Shown: positions 5,957 through 12,240 of the stretch, in pieces
Layout: each line of letters opens with the position of its first letter
Position numbering within the stretch: position 1 is the first letter of the stretch
Source: Armatimonadota bacterium
Lineage (GTDB): Bacteria; Sysuimicrobiota; Sysuimicrobiia; Sysuimicrobiales; JACQTN01
Direction of reading: 5' to 3'
DNA length: 12,240 nucleotides
Assembly (NCBI GenBank): GCA_016210785.1
Contig: JACQTN010000545.1
Coordinates: 1 to 12,240 of the forward strand
Made by a program: the position numbers and the translations under genes
The notes under the pieces: generated by a model
What the model saw: only the letters and a program-made list of their open reading frames with translations
What the model was told of the DNA's origin: nothing
Databases searched by the model: none

Positions 5957-6969
5957 TGGGGACGAAGCCCTCCCCACAGGTGGATCTCACGCAGATCTAC
6001 GCGCCGGTGCAGGCCGACCTGGCGGCGCTGCCGGAGATGCTGCGCGACGAACTGCGGGCCGACGACTCCTTTATCGGCGAGCTGGTGGCGCACGTGCTCT
6101 CGACGCGGGGCAAGCTGGTCCGGCCGGCCCTGGTCTTCCTGAGCGCCCAGGCGTGCCGGGCTGAGATCGCCGCGCCGCCGCCCGGGGCGAAGGACGAGGA
6201 GATGCTGGTCGCCGCGGCCGTGGAGCTCATCCACGTGGCGTCCCTGATCCACGACGACGTGATCGACCAGGCCGACCTCCGGCGCGGCTCGGCGACGGTC
6301 AACACCCGGTGGGGCAACCAGGTGGCGGTCCTGCTGGGCGACTACCTGTTTGCCAAGTCCTTCCACCTGCTGTCTCGCATTTCCCACCCGGAGGTCGCGC
6401 CGGGGATCGCCATGGCCACGGTGAGGATGAGCCAGGCCGAGATCAAGCAGATCAAGTACGGGGGCACGCCGCACACACAGGAGCAGATCTACCTGGACAT
6501 CATCGACGGCAAGACGGCATGGCTCTTCTCCGCCGCCTGCCGGTGCGGCGCCCTGGTGGTAGGGGCCTCCGAGGCGCGGGCCGCGGCCCTGGCCGACTTC
6601 GGGCTCAACTGGGGCATGGCTTTCCAGATCGTGGACGACGCCCTGGACGTGACCAGCAGCACCCAGGCGCTGGGCAAGCCCATCGGCAGCGACATCAATA
6701 CCGGCAAGATTACCCTCCCCACGATCATCGCCCTCAAGCGGAGCGCGCCGGCCGATCGGGAGCGGCTGGAGCGCCTCCTGACGTCGCCGGACGGCGGGCT
6801 GGACGAGGTGCGGGAGATCATCGCGCGGTGCGACGGCGTGGGCGAGGCGCTCCGGACCGCGGAAGCCTACACGGCCCGTGCCGCCGCCGCCCTGACCGCC
6901 CTCAACGCAAGCCCGGCCCGCACCGGCCTCCTCGACCTCACCACCTTCGTGCTGCAGCGCCAGCACTAA
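5956..6969 (+). CDS. Polyprenyl diphosphate synthase (long-chain, quinone side chain)
   Basis: A 337-residue trans-isoprenyl diphosphate synthase that extends allylic diphosphate with isopentenyl diphosphate. Visible marks are GKLVRP (52-57), the first Asp-rich motif DDVID (100-104) after LIH, RRGSATVN (109-116), GDYLFAKSF (128-136), the second Asp-rich motif DDALD (227-231), and GSDINTGKITLP (244-255). Length and motifs fit the heptaprenyl/octaprenyl group (HepT/IspB) that makes menaquinone tails; exact chain length cannot be read here. GTG 5956 is chosen because GAGGGTGG sits 5 nt upstream and the GTG shares its G with the preceding TAG; the longer frame from 5899 would run through the cupredoxin gene. 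Its coupling to the electron-transfer genes suggests joint supply of quinone and its redox complex. Confidence 0.9.
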   Translation: MGTKPSPQVDLTQIYAPVQADLAALPEMLRDELRADDSFIGELVAHVLSTRGKLVRPALVFLSAQACRAEIAAPPPGAKDEEMLVAAAVELIHVASLIHDDVIDQADLRRGSATVNTRWGNQVAVLLGDYLFAKSFHLLSRISHPEVAPGIAMATVRMSQAEIKQIKYGGTPHTQEQIYLDIIDGKTAWLFSAACRCGALVVGASEARAAALADFGLNWGMAFQIVDDALDVTSSTQALGKPIGSDINTGKITLPTIIALKRSAPADRERLERLLTSPDGGLDEVREIIARCDGVGEALRTAEAYTARAAAALTALNASPARTGLLDLTTFVLQRQH

Positions 6970-6982
6970 CAATACCTGTGAC

Positions 6983-7005
6983 CCCTCTCCCCCTGGCGGA
7001 GAGGG
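6983..7005 (+). terminator. Stem-loop after the polyprenyl synthase gene, terminator-like
   Basis: CCCTCTCC (6983-6990) pairs perfectly with GGAGAGGG (6998-7005) across a 7-nt loop, starting 14 nt after the stop codon. There is no T-run, so intrinsic termination is not assured. The pattern resembles widespread intergenic CCCTCTCCC/GGGAGAGGG repeats. It may mark the 3' end of the cluster transcript. Confidence 0.45.
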
Positions 7006-7090
7006 CGCCGGTACGTGGGTGAGCGCAGTGTCACGTTGCGTCTTGCAAAAAGTGGAACGAGCCGGGTGAGGGGAATCCCGCGGAGGGGCC

Positions 7091-8041
7091 ATGATCGCTG
7101 TCACCGGGGCAGGCGGGTTCATCGGGCAGCACCTGCTGGATACCCTGCGGCAGGAGGGCCTGCCGGCGAGGGCGGTGGTGCGCCGGCCCCAGGCGCTGCC
7201 GCCCGAGGCGGGCGCCGTGGACGTGGCCGCGGCGGAGGTCGGCGACCCGGCGGCGCTGGAGGCGGCCTTCCGAGGCTGCCGCGCGGTCGTCCACCTGGTG
7301 GCGGTCATCCGCGAACGCGGGGCCGCGACCTTTGAGGCCGTGAACCGGCTGGGCGCCCGGCACGTGGCGACCGCGGCGCGGGCCGCGGGCGTGGCGCGCC
7401 TCGTCCACGTCAGCGCCCTGGGCGCGCGCCCCGACCAGCGGGGGCGCTACCTGGCCTCCAAGTGGCGCGGCGAAGAGGAGATCCGCGCCGGCGGCGTGCC
7501 CTGGGTCATCCTGCGGCCCTCCTTTGTCTTTGGGCCCGGCGGTGGGGCGATGGCGCAGTTCGCGGCCGTGGTGCGCTACGGTCCCTGGTATCCGGTGCGC
7601 CAGATCGCGGGCCGGGTGCCCGGCCTGGAGGCGCTGGCGTCGCTCGTGCCCGTCGTGCCGGTCCTGGGATCGGGGCAGTACCGGTCTATGCCGGTGGACG
7701 TGCGCGACCTGTGCGCGGGCATCGCGCAGGCCCTGACCCGCGACGGCGTTACGGATCAGACCTTCGAGCTGGGCGGCCCGGAGGTCGTCCCCTACGACGA
7801 CCTGATCCGGTTGATCGCCAGGACGCTGGGCGTGCGCCGCGCCCTGGTGCACGTGCCGCTGCCGGTGGCCTGGGGCATCGTGCGGGCGTCGCGTCTGCTG
7901 CCCGACCCGCCCATCACCCCCGACGAGTTCGAGGCGATCCTGGAGGACAACCTCTGCGACAACGGGCCGGCGCTGCGCGCCTTCGCCCTGCGGCTGCGTC
8001 CGCTGGCGGAGACGGTGGCCTGGTCGCTGGGCATCGCCTAG
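7091..8041 (+). CDS. NAD(P)-binding atypical SDR, NDUFA9/complex I 39-kDa-like epimerase family
   Basis: A 316-residue Rossmann-fold protein of the extended/atypical short-chain dehydrogenase family. The nucleotide site is TGAGGFIG (5-12) and R31 in VVRRP would favour NADP. HLVAVI (68-73), VSALG (107-111) and a Y120-x3-K124 pair (YLASK) follow, then LRPSFVFGPG (141-150). The C-terminal half (YRSMPVDVRDLC, FELGGPEVVPYDDL) is like NDUFA9-type proteins that bind NADPH and take part in complex I assembly or quinone/isoprenoid metabolism. The substrate cannot be told. ATG 7091 follows GGAGGGG closely. It stands alone between a hairpin and repeat copy 2, so it may be the last gene of the upstream unit or a monocistron. 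Confidence 0.83.
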   Translation: MIAVTGAGGFIGQHLLDTLRQEGLPARAVVRRPQALPPEAGAVDVAAAEVGDPAALEAAFRGCRAVVHLVAVIRERGAATFEAVNRLGARHVATAARAAGVARLVHVSALGARPDQRGRYLASKWRGEEEIRAGGVPWVILRPSFVFGPGGGAMAQFAAVVRYGPWYPVRQIAGRVPGLEALASLVPVVPVLGSGQYRSMPVDVRDLCAGIAQALTRDGVTDQTFELGGPEVVPYDDLIRLIARTLGVRRALVHVPLPVAWGIVRASRLLPDPPITPDEFEAILEDNLCDNGPALRAFALRLRPLAETVAWSLGIA

Positions 8042-8046
8042 CCGAT

Positions 8047-8376
8047 AAGGTTGGGTGGAGTGTCTTTGCGCCACTCCACCCTTCACGATGTGTCCGGACG
8101 GGGGAGGCTCTTCGCCGGCACGTGTGATGTTCCTTCGAGGCGCATCGTGCTACCGCGCTTACAGGACTCACGGCGGGCACGTTCGACGTTGTGCGCCGTG
8201 CCCCCTGGTACCGCGCTGGCCGTACTCACGGCGCCCATGACCGGCACGTGCCAGTATATGCTAGGTGTCCTATTCTGCCGCGCTCACCAACTTCGCGGCG
8301 CGCCCGCGACCGTGCGGAGTCCGGAATACCGATGATGCTCGGCCTCAGCCAAGCTGGGCCTGTGCATGAATGAGGC
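8047..8376 (+). repeat. Structured intergenic repeat, copy 2
   Basis: Begins 6 nt after the SDR stop with AAGGTTGGG. The opening hairpin has arms 8053-8062 and 8072-8081 with a 9-nt loop; relative to copy 1 one stem pair is T-A instead of C-G. Three modules start with GGCACGT at 8117, 8176 and 8243 (59 and 67 nt apart). Their 26-nt cores are at 8151-8176, 8209-8234 and 8276-8301; the third is the most divergent. The tail has GATGATGCTCGG (8331-8342), a short hairpin (8341-8360) and GCATGAATGAGGC (8364-8376). Reading frames inside are not conserved between copies, so it is unlikely to code for protein. Confidence 0.8.
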
Positions 8377-8493
8377 GTAGGCATTTCCAAGACGGGCTGT
8401 TGGCAGATGAGGTATCGCAGGCCATGCGCAGGGCCAGCCTGGCTGTTGACCCTCCGAGTAACATAGGAGAATCCCGCGGCGGGGTGTAACCGG
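8377..8493. other. Unassigned spacer between repeat copy 2 and the tatA promoter
   Basis: This 117-nt stretch holds no ORF with support. A small palindrome GCCAG-c-CTGGC lies at about 8434-8444 and a TTGACC at 8446-8451, but no -10 hexamer stands at the right distance from the latter. Nothing else recognised. Confidence 0.3.
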
Positions 8494-8499
8494 TATAAT
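8494..8499 (+). promoter_or_regulatory. Probable -10 element for tatA
   Basis: A perfect TATAAT in very GC-rich DNA, placed 64 nt before the tatA ATG. No good -35 hexamer is seen 16-18 nt upstream and there is no TGn extension, so an activator or a different sigma factor may be needed. Transcription would begin near 8506. Confidence 0.5.
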
Positions 8500-8562
8500 A
8501 GGGTGGTGGGTGAGCCCAGGCGCGTGGCCGGCGTGTGCGGAAGGCTGCGCGGGAGGTGGCGT

Positions 8563-8763
8563 ATGATCGGACTCGGCACGCAGGAACTGATCATCATCCT
8601 CATCATCGCGATCCTGCTCTTCGGGCCTTCCCGGCTGGCCGGCCTCGGCGGCGCGCTGGGGAAGGCCATCAAGGAGTTCCGCGGCTCGGTCAAGGACGTG
8701 GACGAGGAGCTGAAAGGGGGCGCCAAGGACGGCGAGACCCGGCGCCAGGAACCGCGCACGTAG
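8563..8763 (+). CDS. tatA: Twin-arginine translocase subunit TatA/TatE family
   Basis: A 66-residue TatA-family protein; these oligomerise to form the pore for export of folded proteins. It has the canonical layout: short N-terminus, one helix (about 8-21), FGPSRLAGLG hinge (20-29), amphipathic helix (ALGKAIKEFR, 31-40) and a charged tail. ATG 8563 is chosen because GGGAGGTG lies at 8551-8558; the longer frame from GTG 8503 would start about where transcription is expected. No tatC is in the window. Periplasmic Fe-S or copper proteins are common Tat cargo, but none of the neighbours shows a twin-Arg signal. Confidence 0.92.
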   Translation: MIGLGTQELIIILIIAILLFGPSRLAGLGGALGKAIKEFRGSVKDVDEELKGGAKDGETRRQEPRT

Positions 8764-8802
8764 TCGCGCCGATACCGCCGCACGATTCCGGAGCAGACCG
8801 GC

Positions 8803-9063
8803 GTGGCGCGCCGCACGCGCAGTCCGTGGTGGGTGCTGGTGGTCGTCGTCATCGTGGGCGCCATCCTGGGCAGCGTGATCGCCGAAGCGGTGGGTCAGTA
8901 CCCCGGCGCGGGGATTCTGGCCCGCAGCGTCACCGCCGGCCTCGATCCGCCGCTGTCGATCGACCTCCGCCTCTTCACCCTCACGCTGGGGCTGTCCCTT
9001 CGATTGAACCTGGCGACCCTGCTTGGTATAATACTGGCGGTGTGGATATTCCGGTTGCTCTGA
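8803..9063 (+). CDS. DUF4321-like small membrane protein
   Basis: An 86-residue protein with a basic start (MARRTR) and two helices, about 9-30 and 66-86. The conserved look (GAILGSVIAE, then a loop with LSIDLRLFTLTLGLSLRLN) and its place ahead of radC-mreB-mreC match DUF4321 proteins of Bacillota; function unknown. The GTG start follows GGAGCAG with 6 nt spacing. The last 20 codons include ATA and TTG codons that are unusual for this genome and coincide with a promoter for the next genes. Confidence 0.72.
   Translation: MARRTRSPWWVLVVVVIVGAILGSVIAEAVGQYPGAGILARSVTAGLDPPLSIDLRLFTLTLGLSLRLNLATLLGIILAVWIFRLL
9004..9032 (+). promoter_or_regulatory. Strong sigma-70-type promoter for radC-mreBC, inside the DUF4321 gene
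   Basis: TTGAAC (9004-9009) and TATAAT (9027-9032) are separated by exactly 17 nt, and TGG just before the -10 gives an extended TGn motif. This is the best promoter match in the window. Transcription would start near 9039, about 185 nt before radC. Confidence 0.7.
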
Positions 9064-9070
9064 CGCCTTC

Positions 9071-9130
9071 CCTGAGTCCGTCGAAGGGTGTGCCCTGATC
9101 CTGTCGACGGGCGAGCGGCGTCGAAGGATC
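9071..9130. repeat. REP-like palindromic intergenic sequence
   Basis: Two versions of the common CCTGAGCCTGTCGAAGG-type motif stand in tandem: one at 9071-9087 and one at 9094-9110. The second forms a hairpin: arms 9097-9108 and 9120-9130 pair with one bulge. It lies in the DUF4321-radC gap, in the leader of the promoter just upstream. It is probably a dispersed REP-type element. Confidence 0.5.
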
Positions 9131-9223
9131 CCCCCAGCGAAATGCCGGAGCGCCTCCGGCCGCCTGTCGTCTGCGCGCGGTCTCCCCAATCGAGATCTCG
9201 GCGGCACGGGAGTGAAGCCGGGC

Positions 9224-10033
9224 ATGACGCCGTCTCCCCGCTCGACGCTGAAAGATCTGCCCGAGGAACTCCGTCCCCGGGAGCGCCTCATGCGCGCGGG
9301 CGCCGGCGCGCTCTCCACCGCCGAGCTGATCGCGATTCTCCTCCGCGTCGGAACCGCGCGCGTCACCGCTGTGCACCTGGCCGCCGAACTGCTGGTCCGC
9401 TTCGGCTCGCTCCAGGGCCTGGCCGAGGCGAGCGTCCAGGAACTCGGCGCGGTGAAGGGGATCGGGCCCGCCAAAGCGGTGCAGGTGCTGGCGGCGTTCG
9501 AGCTGGGACGCCGGCTGCACACCGCGGCGCCGCGGGCCCGGCACGTGGTGCGGACGCCCGCGGACATCGCCGCGCTCCTCATGCCCGGGATGCGCTACCT
9601 GGACCGGGAGCGCTTCTGCGCCGTGCTGCTGGACACGCGCCACCAGGTGATCGATGTGGTGGTGGTCTCTTTGGGCAGCCTCAACGCCACCACCGTGCAC
9701 CCGCGCGAGGTGCTGAAGGAGGCGATTCGCCGCAGCGCAGCCGCGCTGGTGCTGGTGCACAACCATCCGTCGGGGGACCCCGAGCCCAGCCGCGACGACG
9801 TCCGGGTGACAGAGCGGCTGCGGGCGGCGGGCGAGGTGGTGGGGATCGAGGTGCTCGACCACGTGATCCTGGGAGACGGGCGGCACGCCAGCCTGCGGGA
9901 GCGTGGTCTGGGGTTCTCCCCGGCGGATCCCGGCGCGCAGGGGCCGGTGCGAGAAGGCCCGCCGCACGGGCAGGCGCGCCGCCGGGGCGGCGGCCCGCGA
10001 CCGCGCGGGCCGGAACCGGGCGCGCGCGGGTAA
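9224..10033 (+). CDS. radC: RadC family JAB/MPN-domain protein
   Basis: A 269-residue RadC homologue. It opens with the family signature LKDLPEELRPRERLMRAGA (9-27), has a helix-hairpin-helix (ELGAVKGIGPAKAVQ, 73-87), and a JAMM zinc site H179-x-H181-x7-S189-x2-D192 (HNHPSGDPEPSRDD). The family was once tied to DNA repair; its molecular role remains unsettled. ATG 9224 is preferred over GTG 9212 because GGGAG at 9208-9212 is about 11 nt from the ATG but touches the GTG. The family core ends near residue 231 (LRERGLGF); the last 38 residues are a Pro/Gly/Arg-rich tail not usual in RadC of about 225 residues. Confidence 0.92.
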   Translation: MTPSPRSTLKDLPEELRPRERLMRAGAGALSTAELIAILLRVGTARVTAVHLAAELLVRFGSLQGLAEASVQELGAVKGIGPAKAVQVLAAFELGRRLHTAAPRARHVVRTPADIAALLMPGMRYLDRERFCAVLLDTRHQVIDVVVVSLGSLNATTVHPREVLKEAIRRSAAALVLVHNHPSGDPEPSRDDVRVTERLRAAGEVVGIEVLDHVILGDGRHASLRERGLGFSPADPGAQGPVREGPPHGQARRRGGGPRPRGPEPGARG

Positions 10034-10098
10034 GAGATGGGTGAGGGTGCCCCGGAGGAGGAGCAGAAGCGGCAGGGGCGGGGTGGGAGACGACGAAA

Positions 10099-10104
10099 TA
10101 TAAC
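10099..10104 (+). promoter_or_regulatory. Possible -10 element before mreB
   Basis: TATAAC lies in a short AT-rich island (10096-10110) in the otherwise GC-rich 175-nt gap before mreB. No good -35 is seen at the right spacing, so this is a weak call. The rest of the gap holds a purine-rich run (10034-10093) and GC-rich sequence with no recognised feature. Confidence 0.3.
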
Positions 10105-10190
10105 TAGATTGTGACCGGCCGCTACGCCCACCGCACCGCCCGGCGCGGGGGCGGCGAGCGGCGTGTCAATGACGTCGAGCGGCGCTGTAG

Positions 10191-11246
<1,056 letters not shown>

Positions 11247-11272
11247 GCAGGGAGGGGGGCGCAGCCGGGGCC

Positions 11273-12097
11273 ATGCGCATCCTTGCCGATGTTCTCAGCC
11301 GCCCGATCGCGCTGTTCGTGCTGCTGTTGTTCGTGACCCTGCTGACGCTGACGCTGCAGGTGCGCATGGAGCAGCGGCGGCAGGTGGGTGCGGTGGGCAT
11401 GCTGGTGCTCACCCTGCTGGCGCCGGTTCAGGATGGGCTGACGCGTGCCGCGGACGCGGGCGCGGGCAGCTGGCGCCTGCTGGCGGAGATCGGCGCGCTG
11501 CGGACGGAGAACGCCCGCCTGCACGCGGAGGTGGCCCGGCTGTCGCGCGAAGCGGCGGATCTGCGGGAGCGCGCCGCGGCCACCGAGCGGCTGGAGCGGC
11601 TGCTGGTGCTGACCCAGGAGCGGCCGGGGCGTCTGGTGGCGGGCCGCGTCATCGCCCGCGATGCCGCCGTGTGGCTCAGCACCGTCATGGTGGACCATGG
11701 ACGGGCGCACGGCGTGCGGCGCGGCGCGCCGGTGGTGGTGCCGGAGGGGCTGGTGGGGAGGGTGATGGAGGCCGCGCCCGCCAGCAGCCGCGTGCTGCTC
11801 ATCACCGACTCGCGCAGCGCCGTGGGGGCGCTCCTCCAGCGGTCCCGCGACGTGGGCGTGGTGGAGGGCACCGGGCACCCCATGCTGGTCATGCGCTACC
11901 TCTCCCGCGGAGCTGACGTGCGCGCCGGCGACGCCGTGGTCACCTCGGGTCTGGGCGGGGTCTTTCCCCGCGGCCTGGTCATCGGCACAGTCGTAGAGGT
12001 GGCCAAGGATCAGGTCGGCCTCTTCCAGGAGGCGAAGGTGAAACCGGCCGTCGACCTGGGCCGGCTGGAGGAGGTGCTCATCGGTCAGGAACCCTAG
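11273..12097 (+). CDS. mreC: Rod-shape-determining protein MreC
   Basis: A 274-residue bitopic membrane protein that links MreB to the periplasmic wall-synthesis machinery. It has one N-terminal helix (about 10-30), a further hydrophobic stretch (about 39-51), a coiled coil (about 68-112, rich in Leu, Glu and Arg) and the beta-domain. The domain includes GRVIARDAAVWLSTVMVDHG (124-143), VPEGLVGRV (156-164) and TSGLGGVFPRGLVIGTV (224-240). GGAGGGGGG (11251-11259) lies 13 nt before ATG 11273, a longer gap than usual. mreD normally comes next; instead a structured repeat begins 7 nt after the stop and fills the rest of the window. Confidence 0.95.
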   Translation: MRILADVLSRPIALFVLLLFVTLLTLTLQVRMEQRRQVGAVGMLVLTLLAPVQDGLTRAADAGAGSWRLLAEIGALRTENARLHAEVARLSREAADLRERAAATERLERLLVLTQERPGRLVAGRVIARDAAVWLSTVMVDHGRAHGVRRGAPVVVPEGLVGRVMEAAPASSRVLLITDSRSAVGALLQRSRDVGVVEGTGHPMLVMRYLSRGADVRAGDAVVTSGLGGVFPRGLVIGTVVEVAKDQVGLFQEAKVKPAVDLGRLEEVLIGQEP

Positions 12098-12103
12098 CCG
12101 GGG

Positions 12104-12240
12104 AAGGTTGGGTGAAGTGGCTTTGCGCCACTTCACCCTCCACCGAGTGTCCGACCGGGGGAGGCCCTTCGCGGCACGTGCTTCACGGTTGCGAGGAGCA
12201 CCATGCTACCGCGCTCGCCGGACTCACGGCGCCCCCACGA
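12104..12240 (+). repeat. Structured intergenic repeat, copy 3 (cut by window end)
   Basis: Starts with AAGGTTGGG 7 nt after the mreC stop. The hairpin arms 12110-12119 and 12129-12138 again pair perfectly over 10 bp, with a G-C to A-T compensated change not seen in the other copies and one shared with copy 2. The conserved block GTGTCCGAC-GGGGGAGGCCCTTCGCGGCACGTG follows, then one module (GGCACGT at 12173, 26-nt core 12207-12232). The rest lies beyond the window. Confidence 0.8.

Noticed and set aside
5890-7308. Long antisense open frame (472 codons) across the prenyl synthase gene
   Set aside because: Same reason: the sense strand has both Asp-rich motifs and coupling to the upstream gene; the antisense composition is typical of a shadow frame.
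8117-8301. CRISPR array suggested by regularly spaced repeats
   Set aside because: Units are imperfect, spacing is 59 and 67 nt, the sequences between cores are also related, and no cas gene is present.
8446-8474. Promoter with TTGACC at 8446 as -35
   Set aside because: No -10-like hexamer lies 15-19 nt downstream; the TATAAT at 8494 is 42 nt away.
8503-8562. Longer TatA start at GTG 8503
   Set aside because: The added residues are Arg/Gly-rich and unlike TatA, the expected transcription start is near 8506, and ATG 8563 has a strong ribosome binding site.
10037-10114. Short charged frame (25 codons, MGEGAPEEEQKRQ...) after radC
   Set aside because: No ribosome binding site, low complexity, and it runs through the AT-rich island that may be a promoter.

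Overview
Organism: very GC-rich DNA with dense same-strand genes, aerobic-type electron-transport genes (cytochromes c, a cupredoxin, a heme-copper-oxidase-like subunit, a prenyl-quinone synthesis enzyme) and a DUF4321-radC-mreB-mreC block of the kind seen in Bacillota and related lineages. This suggests a GC-rich, probably uncultivated, rod-forming bacterium with a respiratory chain, perhaps a deep terrabacterial candidate phylum. The placement is inference from gene order and composition only. All supported genes are on the + strand. LAYOUT. 1-606: two overlapping small membrane proteins of unknown function. 612-945: first copy of a dispersed structured intergenic repeat. 989-5956: an electron-transfer cluster made of a cytochrome b fused to a 2x[4Fe-4S] ferredoxin, an MvhD/FlpD-type iron-sulfur protein, a 36-residue single-helix protein, a cbb3-oxidase-like (CcoN-like) subunit I, a CcoO-like monoheme cytochrome c, a second membrane-anchored cytochrome c with a Pro/Ala linker, and a type-1 copper lipoprotein. 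5956-6969: a long-chain polyprenyl diphosphate synthase whose start overlaps the copper-protein stop. 7091-8041: an NDUFA9-like atypical SDR. 8047-8376: second repeat copy. 8494-8763: promoter and tatA. 8803-9063: a DUF4321 membrane protein with a strong promoter buried in its 3' end. 9224-10033: radC. 10209-12097: mreB and mreC. 12104-12240: third repeat copy, cut by the window end, lying where mreD would normally follow. HOW IT WORKS TOGETHER. The 989-5956 cluster combines parts normally found apart: a quinone-reactive cytochrome b with no Rieske partner here, cytoplasmic-type iron-sulfur carriers of the heterodisulfide-reductase/hydrogenase world, and the N, O and Q-like parts of a cbb3 oxidase. 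The CcoN-like subunit aligns along its length with cbb3 subunit I but lacks two of three CuB histidines, the high-spin heme histidine and one low-spin heme histidine, so it is unlikely to reduce O2. My inference is a redox complex that links the menaquinone pool to both a cytoplasmic Fe-S partner and periplasmic cytochrome c/cupredoxin carriers, with a retired oxidase core used as scaffold or as a heme- or quinone-binding module. The second point of interest is the repeat family: three copies, each starting 6-7 nt after a stop codon, each opening with a 10-bp hairpin that shows two compensatory base-pair changes, followed by a variable number of modules.
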